From assembly GCA_963738025.1 (NCBI GenBank), contig CAVTWA010000025.1, positions 372,001 to 436,000 of the forward strand: DNA of 64,000 nucleotides. The letters run 5' to 3'. Shown here in pieces: positions 49,895 to 57,470 of this stretch. A program made the position numbers and the translations under genes. The notes under the pieces are model-generated. The model worked only from the letters and a program-made list of their open reading frames with translations, searched no databases and was not told the DNA's origin. Position 1 is the stretch's first letter, and each line of letters begins with the position of its first letter. The stretch comes from 20CM-2-55-15 sp963738025. Its GTDB lineage: Bacteria; Acidobacteriota; Terriglobia; 20CM-2-55-15.

Positions 49895-51787
49895 ATGAAA
49901 ACTAAAACCCTCCGTTTTGTGCCTTTTTCCCTGATTCTCCTCGGCGCATTCTCGCTGAGTCTGTCGGCCCAAAGCCAGAAATTCATGACGGTCGATGAGA
50001 TAAAGCCCGGCATGAAAGGCTATGGAAAGACAGTATTTCAGGGAACCAAAATCGAGCAATTCGATGTCGAGCTGCTTGGTGTCTTGAAGAATTACGCTCC
50101 AAAACAGGACATGATCCTTGCACGCTTGTCGGGCGGCCCTCTCGCGAAGACCGGAGTTATCGCCGGAATGAGTGGTAGCCCAGTCTATATCGATGGAAAA
50201 CTGCTCGGGGCGGTGGCTTTTTCGTTTCCTTTTGCGACCGAACCAATCGCCGGCATCCAGCCGATTCAACAGATGCTCGGCCTGCTCGACCAGAAGAATG
50301 GGCCGACTCCGCAGCGGGTCGCCGGCAATGGCGCCGGTAACGCGTTGGAGAGTGATCCCCGAGGCGGGATACTGCCGTCGGAATCTCCAACATCTTTCAT
50401 TTACAAACAGTTCCAGAAACTGGCCGAAGGCACGCCGCTGTCGCAGCTGTTGCTGCCCCAATCGCTTTTGAGCAACAGCCCCTTCTCCACCAGCGCCGCT
50501 TCGATGACGCGGATTCAGACGCCGCTGTTCGTTTCCGGCGCCACTCCGGCCGCCTTGCAGCAGTTCGGATCCTTCTTTAATGCGTTTGGTTTCACGCCGG
50601 TTCAAGGCGGAGGCGGCGGAAGTGCGGCCGGCCTCGCTCCTTCGGCTCCGAGCAAGGTCGAACCAGGTTCCTCGATCAACGTGGAACTGATCCGGGGCGA
50701 TATCAGCTGGAGCGCCAACGGAACGGTGACCTACGTGGACGGAAACCGGGTTTACGCCTTCGGACATCCGAATCTGACAGCCGGTCCGACCGATGTTCCG
50801 ATGTCGGCCGGCTACGTCATCTCGTTGCTGCCGAATCTGCAGAATTCATTCAAACTCGCGGTTCCACTCGATGTGGTCGGATCATTCCAACAGGACCGCT
50901 CCACGGGCATCGCAGGGACACTGGGCGTGACGTCCAAGATGATCCCGGTGACTGTGACGGTGAATTCCAGCTTGAACACGGTCAATAAGTACAAATTCGA
51001 GGTCGCTGCCGATCGCTTTTTGACTGCGCCCCTCTTGAACTTCATCGTTTTCAATACGATCACGGCGAGTGAGCGCGCCCTTGGCGAGATGACGCTGTCT
51101 GTTTCCGGTCAGATTCGCCTGAAGAACCAGGAGCCAGTGAACATCGGTAACGTCTTTTCCAGCGATATGAACGGCCCGGCTATGGCGTCGGTAGCTGCCG
51201 TCGGTCCGCTTCAGTATCTGATGATGGCCGGCTATGACGGAGTTGTCATCGACGACATCGATTTGCAGATTACCTCCATGGATCGCAAGACTAATGCTCA
51301 ACTGGAGAGCATCGCGGTGAACAAACCGGAGGTTGCTCCGGGCGAAACGGTAACCTTGACCGCCTATTTACGAACGATCACGGGAGATACGGTGATCGAG
51401 CAATATCCCGTACAGATCCCAGCCGGGATGCCGTCAGGGCCCCTGCAACTGGTTGCCGGCGACGGCACTACGGTGACGAGCCTGGATATCCGTCGAGGAC
51501 CGGCGGGTGTGCCGGCCGGATTGAAACAGGTCATCAGCGAGTTGAACAAACTTCGGAAAAATGACCGTCTCTACATAAAAGTAGTGAGCAACCAGCCCGG
51601 CGTGGTGATTGGAGGCGAAGAATTTCCATCGCTTCCTCCTTCGATGTCGGCATTGTTGAATACCGATCGCTCCTCGAGCCGGAGCGTCTCCGGGCTGCCG
51701 AACTCCACCGTTCGTGAGTACGAGCTGCCGCAATCCAAGTACGTCATCCAGGGGCAGAGAGCGTTAACGCTGACGGTGAAGCCGTGA
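49895..51787 (+). CDS. exported SpoIVB-type (S55) peptidase-domain protein
   Basis: A 630-residue exported protein with a signal peptide ending at LSAQ. Residues about 30-150 form the S55 domain: IKPGMKGYGKTVFQGTKIEQF, then GVIAGMSGSPVYIDGKLLGA with the nucleophile motif GMSGSP (Ser93). A second conserved block, GNRVYAFGHPNLTAGPTDVP, appears near residue 290. In sporulating Firmicutes SpoIVB signals across the envelope; non-sporulating Acidobacteriota homologues have unknown roles. The C-terminal half is beta-rich. A long in-frame upstream extension overlaps mobA and was not used. Its stop overlaps the next gene (GTGA). Confidence 0.88.
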   Translation: MKTKTLRFVPFSLILLGAFSLSLSAQSQKFMTVDEIKPGMKGYGKTVFQGTKIEQFDVELLGVLKNYAPKQDMILARLSGGPLAKTGVIAGMSGSPVYIDGKLLGAVAFSFPFATEPIAGIQPIQQMLGLLDQKNGPTPQRVAGNGAGNALESDPRGGILPSESPTSFIYKQFQKLAEGTPLSQLLLPQSLLSNSPFSTSAASMTRIQTPLFVSGATPAALQQFGSFFNAFGFTPVQGGGGGSAAGLAPSAPSKVEPGSSINVELIRGDISWSANGTVTYVDGNRVYAFGHPNLTAGPTDVPMSAGYVISLLPNLQNSFKLAVPLDVVGSFQQDRSTGIAGTLGVTSKMIPVTVTVNSSLNTVNKYKFEVAADRFLTAPLLNFIVFNTITASERALGEMTLSVSGQIRLKNQEPVNIGNVFSSDMNGPAMASVAAVGPLQYLMMAGYDGVVIDDIDLQITSMDRKTNAQLESIAVNKPEVAPGETVTLTAYLRTITGDTVIEQYPVQIPAGMPSGPLQLVAGDGTTVTSLDIRRGPAGVPAGLKQVISELNKLRKNDRLYIKVVSNQPGVVIGGEEFPSLPPSMSALLNTDRSSSRSVSGLPNSTVREYELPQSKYVIQGQRALTLTVKP

Positions 51788-53982
51788 AGCGATTGATCGC
51801 GCTGTTTCTTCTGATAGCGACACCGTTGCTGGCCGTCACGCCGCAACTGTGGGAAATCCGGACATACGACGAGTTCCGCAAGGGCAAGCTCACCAACCTT
51901 TCGCTGACGAGCGACGATGAGCTGATCCTGGCCCCGCGATTCGACATGGTTTTCAATACCGAGCAGACGCTCGTCTGGACGTCTGCTGCCGATTCCAAGG
52001 GCAATGTTTATCTAGGTACAGGCCACGACGGAAAGATCTTCAAAGTCGATCCGACCGGAAAAGGCGCCATGCTGGTGCGTCTGCCCGAACTGGATGTTCT
52101 GTCGCTTGCTGTTGACGACAAAGATGTCCTCTTTGCCGGAACCGCGCCCGACGGAAAGGTTTACAAGATCGAGAACGGGACGGCCAAGGAGTTCTTCGAC
52201 CCCAAGGCGAAATACATCTGGTCGTTGCTATTTGATAAACAAGGACGTTTGCTCGTCGGGACCGGCGACAAAGGCACCATTTATCGCGTGACACCGGACG
52301 GCAAGGGCACCACCTTCTACGATACCGACGAAACGCACATCGTCACGATGGCGATGGACAAAGACGGCAACCTCATTGCCGGAGGAGATCCGAAAGGATA
52401 CGTCTACCGGATTACGCCTCAGGGCAAGGCGTTCGTTCTCTATGATTCCGGTTTGCGCGAGATTCACTCCGTTGCTGTAGCGCCGAACGGCACAATCTAC
52501 GCCGCAGCCATGAGCGGAGAGCCTTCGCTTAATCCTTCAACAAGCACTGCTGTTCCGGCAGCATCTTCCGGAAGCCAGCAGCCGTCGGTGAGTATCACGA
52601 TCAATGCGGCTGAACCTCAGGACATTCAAGTCGTCGAGCCGCTCGAGGCCGTTTCAGCCGATACTCCACGTTCTCAGACCCGCCGCACCGGCAGCGATGG
52701 CAACGCGCAGAGTGCAATTCTCGAGATCCTGCCCGACGGCCTGGTGAACACCATCTGGCGTTCACGCGAAGAACTGGCGTTTTCCGTGCTGCCGCACGAC
52801 GGCAAACTGTTGTTTTCCACCGGCACGAAGGGCCGCGTCTACTCCCTGGACGGGCCGCGCAATGTCACGCTCCTGGTGGAATCCAGTGAAGAGCAGACGA
52901 CTCGCCTGCTGGAGACGGGCAACCGGCTGTACGCCACGTCCGCGAATATCGGAAAACTCTTCCGCATCGGCGATGCACTGTCCACCTCGGGTACGTATGA
53001 GTCGAATGTCAAAGACACGGACTCGATTTCATCCTGGGGCAGACTCTCATGGAAATCGGGCGAGGGTGATGCCATCGAAATGTCGACGAGGACAGGAAAT
53101 ACCAGCACTCCCGATAAGACCTGGTCCGATTGGCAGAAGGTCGATTCTTCCGGCGGAACCGCCAGCCCGAAAGCACGCTTCATTCAATGGCGCGCGGTTC
53201 TGAAATCAGATCGCACGCGCGCGCCGCGGCTTGGTTCGGTGAAAGTGCCATTCCTTCAACAGAACTTCCGGCCGGATATCACCAGTCTGGAGGTTTTGCC
53301 TTCCAGCGTTGCGTTGCAGAAAGTGCCGTTGAACACCATCAACAACATCAATCCCAACGATCCTGCGACGATCCGTGCCAACGCGCGTGCCGGTCAGCCG
53401 CGCATTGCGCCGATTCCGCCCCGCCGGGTGCCGCAGAGGGGGTCTCAGTCGTTCCAGTGGAATGCGACCGACAAAAACGGCGATACCCTGGCCTACGATC
53501 TGTATTACCGGCTCGAAAGCGAACGCACCTGGAAGGTCCTGAAAAAGGACCTGGAAGACAACTTCTACACCATTAACTCGGACACGCTACCCGACGGTGC
53601 GTATGTCGTCCGCGTTGTCGCCAGTGACGCGCCTTCGAATCCCGCAGACCTCGCGCTTCGAGGCGAAATGGAGAGCCGTCCGTTCACCATCGACAACACG
53701 CCTCCTGTCGTCACTATGAAAATGGAGGCTCTTGATGGCCGCAAGGCGCGGATTGCTATCGACGCGGCCGACCAAACGTCTACATTAAGTCAGGCGGAGG
53801 TCGCCATCGATACTGGGGATTGGCGGCCGGTTTTTCCTAAAGACGGCATTCTGGATTCGAAATCGGAATCGTTTACCTATCTTTCCGGCGATTTGCCATC
53901 GGGAGAGCACGTGATTGCCTTCCGGGTCTATGACCAGAATGACAATGCCGGAATGGCCAAAGTGGTTGTCCGGATTCCTTAG
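51784..53982 (+). CDS. exported beta-propeller protein
   Basis: A 732-residue exported protein with a signal peptide ending near LLAVT. Residues about 60-250 contain repeated propeller strands of the type KGNVYLGTGHDGKIFKVDPT, DVLFAGTAPDGKVYKI, GRLLVGTGDKGTIYRV and GNLIAGGDPKGYVYRI. A low-complexity Ser/Ala/Pro tract (about 240-310) interrupts it, after which propeller blades resume. The last 200 residues look like fibronectin or cadherin-like sandwich domains (VVRVVASDAPSNPADLAL). I do not recognise a named family. GTG start overlapping the S55 gene stop places it in the same operon. Confidence 0.85.
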   Translation: MKRLIALFLLIATPLLAVTPQLWEIRTYDEFRKGKLTNLSLTSDDELILAPRFDMVFNTEQTLVWTSAADSKGNVYLGTGHDGKIFKVDPTGKGAMLVRLPELDVLSLAVDDKDVLFAGTAPDGKVYKIENGTAKEFFDPKAKYIWSLLFDKQGRLLVGTGDKGTIYRVTPDGKGTTFYDTDETHIVTMAMDKDGNLIAGGDPKGYVYRITPQGKAFVLYDSGLREIHSVAVAPNGTIYAAAMSGEPSLNPSTSTAVPAASSGSQQPSVSITINAAEPQDIQVVEPLEAVSADTPRSQTRRTGSDGNAQSAILEILPDGLVNTIWRSREELAFSVLPHDGKLLFSTGTKGRVYSLDGPRNVTLLVESSEEQTTRLLETGNRLYATSANIGKLFRIGDALSTSGTYESNVKDTDSISSWGRLSWKSGEGDAIEMSTRTGNTSTPDKTWSDWQKVDSSGGTASPKARFIQWRAVLKSDRTRAPRLGSVKVPFLQQNFRPDITSLEVLPSSVALQKVPLNTINNINPNDPATIRANARAGQPRIAPIPPRRVPQRGSQSFQWNATDKNGDTLAYDLYYRLESERTWKVLKKDLEDNFYTINSDTLPDGAYVVRVVASDAPSNPADLALRGEMESRPFTIDNTPPVVTMKMEALDGRKARIAIDAADQTSTLSQAEVAIDTGDWRPVFPKDGILDSKSESFTYLSGDLPSGEHVIAFRVYDQNDNAGMAKVVVRIP

Positions 53983-54010
53983 CCGCTTCAGCGGCATAAG
54001 AAGATAACTT

Positions 54011-55990
54011 ATGAAACAGCTTTTAACGTTTTGTCTGGCAGCGCTTGTCGGCGTTGCGCCCTCGACGGCGCAGCAATTACGCCGTGGACAACAGGCTTCC
54101 CAGGATGATCAATCGGACCGGCCGAACATTGACGTGTCATCGTACTCGGTCGAGATCACTCTCAAGCCCGAGGAACATCGTCTGGAGGGCAAAGCCGACA
54201 TCCAGTTCAAGCAGCAGGATCGGAAAAACTATGCCGTTTTCGATCTGGATCGGCGCCTGCGCGTAGACAAAGCGACGATTGGCGGTTCTGAGGCTCGAAT
54301 CCGCCAGTTCGACGTCGATTCGACCGTTGAAATTGACCTCAGTAATCAGCAATTCAACAGCTCACCGGTGCTGCACATCGAATACTCGGGGATTTTGAAC
54401 CCGGAGGAGGATCGTCATGAGCCGATTCTCGCTCGTGTTTCAGAAGACAGTGCCTTCCTGCTTTACGCCGGTAAATGGTTCCCGACGAACGGTCTCTACC
54501 GCGACAAAGCGGATATGCGTTTGAAAGTCAACGCGCCTGCCGGTTGGACTCTGGTGACGGATCTGATGAAGTCCGGCGACGGTTACGCCAGCACTCAGCC
54601 GTCCTACTGGGGAACACTGACCGTTGGTAAATACAGCACCACAAACGCCAAGTCGGATAAGGCCGAGATTTCCGTTAGTACCATCAAGGCGCCGGCGGAG
54701 TCCGTAACGCCGATGGCGGACGCCGTTGGCAAGATGTTCGACTACTACTCGGAACGCTTCGGGCCTGCGCCGTCGAAAAGCTTCCGCATCGTCGAGGTTC
54801 AGGGCGCCAACTGGAGCGCGCAATCGTCGGTCGGGATGCTGCTCGTTCCGTCCACCGGCATCCGCAAGGATTTTGACGCCGATGCGCTTGCATTCGCTGT
54901 CGCCCATCAATGGTTTCCGATGAGATTCTCCGTTAAAGATCCCGGAACCGATGCCTGGTTGGCCGATGGCCTGGCGCAATTTGCCGCTCTGACATATTTC
55001 GAAAAAACAATGCCGGCGGCCGATGCCCAACCTCATATTCACACAGCGCTGGTGAGAGCTCTTGGCTACGAAGGCAATGAGACTCTGCGCCAGGGTGGCA
55101 CTTACGATAAAGACACGCCGGAGTATAAGGCGCTGGTCCAATACAAAGGCGCCTATGTCTTCCGCATGCTCCGCTGGGTCATCGGCGAAGAAAAGTTCGA
55201 CCAGTTGCTTCTTCGTTTCCAGCAGCAATTCCAGAATACGCCTGTCTCGACCGAGGCTTTCGAAAAGCTCGCCTCCGATGTAGCCGGCGGCGATCTGACT
55301 TACTTTTTTGAGCAATGGGTCAACAGCACCGGCGCCCCGGAATTCAAGGTCGAATGGACGGAATACCGCCAGAAGAATGGTTATAAGATCGACGGCACCG
55401 TCAAACAGGATCTCGATCTTTTCAAAATGCCGGTCGAGTTTCAGGTTGTGACGGACGGGGATCCGGAATACGCGCGTGTCGAGGTCGTCGGCGAATCCAG
55501 CGACGTTACCATCATGTCCGATCGCAAGCCGAAACCACCAGTCGTCATCATCGATCCGAAGGAGAGAATCCTGAGGATGTCGCCGGATCTGCGCGTTGCC
55601 GTCGTGATCAGCCGGGGTGAAGAATTCGCCAACGAAGGCCAGTACAACTCGGCGATCGATGAATTCCAGAAAGCGATCGACATCGACGGCAACAATTCAC
55701 TCGCTCTTTTCCGCATGGGTGAAGCCTTGTTCGAACTGGGAAATCTGCAGGCTGCCGCGCAACAATTCCAGCAGGCCCTCAATGGCGATCTCAAAGCCAA
55801 ATGGGTCGAGGTCTGGTCGTACATCAATCGCGGAAAGATCTTTGATATCCGCGGTAACCGCGATCGTGCCGTCAGCGAGTACCAGAAGGCCGTCAATACC
55901 GGCGACGACGCCTACGGCGCTCAGGCCGAGGCTGAAAAATACTCGAAAGAACCCTATCGCCGAGCCCCCGGTAAAACCACCATCGGGTAG
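54011..55990 (+). CDS. exported M1-like protein with degenerate zinc site and C-terminal TPR
   Basis: A 659-residue exported protein with signal peptide MKQLLTFCLAALVGVAPSTA. It follows the M1 aminopeptidase plan: N-terminal beta domain (IDVSSYSVEITLKPEEHRLE), a catalytic-like domain and TPR helices at about 535-635 (YNSAIDEFQKAIDIDG). The zinc motif HELAHQWF is replaced by FAVAHQWF at 295-302, so the first His and catalytic Glu are lost, and the third ligand Glu is Asp319 in WLADGLA. It is therefore probably not a peptidase. It follows the propeller gene by 28 bp in the same direction. Confidence 0.87.
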   Translation: MKQLLTFCLAALVGVAPSTAQQLRRGQQASQDDQSDRPNIDVSSYSVEITLKPEEHRLEGKADIQFKQQDRKNYAVFDLDRRLRVDKATIGGSEARIRQFDVDSTVEIDLSNQQFNSSPVLHIEYSGILNPEEDRHEPILARVSEDSAFLLYAGKWFPTNGLYRDKADMRLKVNAPAGWTLVTDLMKSGDGYASTQPSYWGTLTVGKYSTTNAKSDKAEISVSTIKAPAESVTPMADAVGKMFDYYSERFGPAPSKSFRIVEVQGANWSAQSSVGMLLVPSTGIRKDFDADALAFAVAHQWFPMRFSVKDPGTDAWLADGLAQFAALTYFEKTMPAADAQPHIHTALVRALGYEGNETLRQGGTYDKDTPEYKALVQYKGAYVFRMLRWVIGEEKFDQLLLRFQQQFQNTPVSTEAFEKLASDVAGGDLTYFFEQWVNSTGAPEFKVEWTEYRQKNGYKIDGTVKQDLDLFKMPVEFQVVTDGDPEYARVEVVGESSDVTIMSDRKPKPPVVIIDPKERILRMSPDLRVAVVISRGEEFANEGQYNSAIDEFQKAIDIDGNNSLALFRMGEALFELGNLQAAAQQFQQALNGDLKAKWVEVWSYINRGKIFDIRGNRDRAVSEYQKAVNTGDDAYGAQAEAEKYSKEPYRRAPGKTTIG

Positions 55991-56016
55991 GGAGAATTTC
56001 TGATGTCCGGGACCGG

Positions 56017-56085
56017 GTGTAGGCGCGCGCTTTCAGCCCGCGTCAGGATTCGAGCAAGAACGCGGGCTAAAGCCCGCGACTACAC
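56017..56085. repeat. pair of inverted REP-like hairpins
   Basis: GTGTAGGCGCGCGCTTTCAG starts the first unit and CGCGGGCTAAAGCCCGCGAC, in opposite orientation, forms the second (56061-56080). Together they make a BIME-like unit after the M1-like gene. No gene lies in this 218-bp gap. Confidence 0.8.
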
Positions 56086-56183
56086 TTGGAACGCAGTTTC
56101 CCATATCAGTCGCTAAATTAACGCAAACCAAACGTGCCGCATTGGCACGCAGCATGTTGATGATGCGATGAGGAGGAAATAAG

Positions 56184-56220
56184 CCACGGATTGAACGGAT
56201 TCAATCCGTTAAATCTGTGG
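56184..56220. repeat. CCACGGATTGAACGGATT-family palindrome overlapping the sigma-factor stop
   Basis: CCACGGATTGAACGGATTCA begins the left arm and the complementary AATCTGTGG ends the element. The ECF sigma gene on the minus strand terminates inside it (TAA at 56211-56209), with the final residues DKPQI encoded by the repeat and its flank. Confidence 0.85.
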
Positions 56221-56874
56221 CTTATCTGTGATCCGATCCATAACGGAGCGGACGATCCGGTCGCATCGGGCGCCGAGAAACTGAAATGCTTCGGATGATG
56301 AGGCGCCAACTCGCTCGAATAAGCGGCGGCGGATCGTGGCGCGGGCGCGGAACAGCCGGACTTTCACATTCTCTTCGCTGAGGTTCAGACATTCCGCAGT
56401 CTCGGCGGTACTGAGTCCTTCAATATCCCGCATCGTGAAAACGGTTCGATAATCTGCGGGCAAAGAGTCGATCGCGGATTCGAGCAGAGATCGCGTCTCT
56501 GACTGAAATGCTTGTTCCTCGGGCGATCGGTCGGCGCTTGTCATGACACCCTCCGAATAGACATTGAGCTGTGAATTCTTCCGGTGATCCCGAATGTGGC
56601 CGTACGCTTCGTATATCGCAATCTTCGTCAGCCAGGTTGAGAATTGCGATCTCGCCTCGAACTGGCGGAGGTGCTCAAAGGCCCGGACATACGCTTCCTG
56701 CATCACTTCTTCGGTTTCCGCGTCATCGTTCAAGATGCTCCGGATCACACGGAATAAGCGCTGGTTATACCGGCGCATGATCAGCTCGAACAGGCTGGTC
56801 TCTCCGGCTTTTATCCGCTCCACGATTTCAAGGTCCGAAAGGACAGGTTGCACGACCGAATCACTCACGCTCAT
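56209..56874 (-). CDS. ECF-type RNA polymerase sigma factor
   Basis: A 221-residue sigma70-family factor with regions 2 and 4 only. Region 2 spans VERIKAGETSLFELIMRRYN to the EVMQEAYVRAFEHLRQFEARSQFSTWLTKIA core-binding and -10 recognition segment. Region 4 is SLPADYRTVFTMRDIEGLST followed by AECLNLSEENVKVRLFRARA, the -35 recognition helix. No anti-sigma gene adjoins it. The divergent DoxX-like gene starts 90 bp away and a perfect palindrome lies between them. Its C terminus runs into a palindromic repeat. Confidence 0.93.
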   Translation of the reverse strand: MSVSDSVVQPVLSDLEIVERIKAGETSLFELIMRRYNQRLFRVIRSILNDDAETEEVMQEAYVRAFEHLRQFEARSQFSTWLTKIAIYEAYGHIRDHRKNSQLNVYSEGVMTSADRSPEEQAFQSETRSLLESAIDSLPADYRTVFTMRDIEGLSTAETAECLNLSEENVKVRLFRARATIRRRLFERVGASSSEAFQFLGARCDRIVRSVMDRITDKPQI

Positions 56875-56902
56875 AGATGTATAGAGTCACAAACGCGAGA
56901 AA

Positions 56903-56918
56903 GGTTACAGCTGTAACC
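56903..56918. promoter_or_regulatory. perfect 16-bp palindrome, candidate operator
   Basis: GGTTACAGCTGTAACC lies midway between the divergent ECF sigma and DoxX-like genes. It is an exact dyad and unlike the repeat families elsewhere in the window. A dimeric regulator could bind it and control both genes. The regulator is unknown. Confidence 0.5.
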
Positions 56919-56964
56919 AAAAGCATCTTGGCAACTCTGTATGACAAAAGAAGGGAGATTCTCA

Positions 56965-57393
56965 ATGTCAGCCAGTCAAGATCGTGTTCATGGTATTCAG
57001 CAGTTCCTTCGCGTGATTTTCGGAGTCGTGCCGATCGCAGCAGGGGCCGATAAGTTCTTTAATTTCCTGACGGACTGGACGCAGTACATCAACCCGACGT
57101 TCGAACGTTTCCTGCCGGTCAGCCCGTCCGTATTCATGCATGCTGTCGGTGTCATCGAAATCGTGGCGGGGATCATTGTGCTTTCCCGTTTCACGGTGGT
57201 TGGCGCTTACATCGTTTCGGCATGGCTCGCATTGATCGCGCTGAGCCTGATTGCCTCAGACAAGTATCTCGATGTCGCAGTGCGAGATCTTGTGATGAGC
57301 ACGGCATCGTACTCACTTGCGGTCCTGAGCCAGGTCGAATCGGAACAAACCTCGACTGCGTACCGCGAACGGCGTCAGCCGCTGAGTGCATAA
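56965..57393 (+). CDS. DoxX-like small membrane protein
   Basis: A 142-residue protein with four hydrophobic segments: FLRVIFGVVPIAAGADKFF, VFMHAVGVIEIVAGIIVLS, VGAYIVSAWLALIALSLIA and DLVMSTASYSLAVLS. The G-x3-AGADK-F segment in the first helix and VGVIEI in the second resemble DoxX/DoxD-type integral membrane proteins. AAGGGAG lies 8 nt before the chosen ATG; an ATG 24 nt upstream is in frame but poorly placed. It is divergent from the ECF sigma gene and may belong to its regulon. Confidence 0.8.
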   Translation: MSASQDRVHGIQQFLRVIFGVVPIAAGADKFFNFLTDWTQYINPTFERFLPVSPSVFMHAVGVIEIVAGIIVLSRFTVVGAYIVSAWLALIALSLIASDKYLDVAVRDLVMSTASYSLAVLSQVESEQTSTAYRERRQPLSA

Positions 57394-57423
57394 GTTCGTC
57401 ATCGCCGCGGGGCACCATTCGAT

Positions 57424-57432
57424 TGCTATAAT
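57424..57432 (+). promoter_or_regulatory. extended -10 promoter of the sensor kinase gene
   Basis: TGCTATAAT is a consensus extended -10 element 38 nt before the kinase GTG. AAGGTG follows at a ribosome-binding distance, so this gene has a normal leader. No convincing -35 box is seen, which extended -10 promoters do not require. Confidence 0.55.
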
Positions 57433-57470
57433 GTTGTGTTGGTACGGCAACGAAACTATCAAGGTGATTC

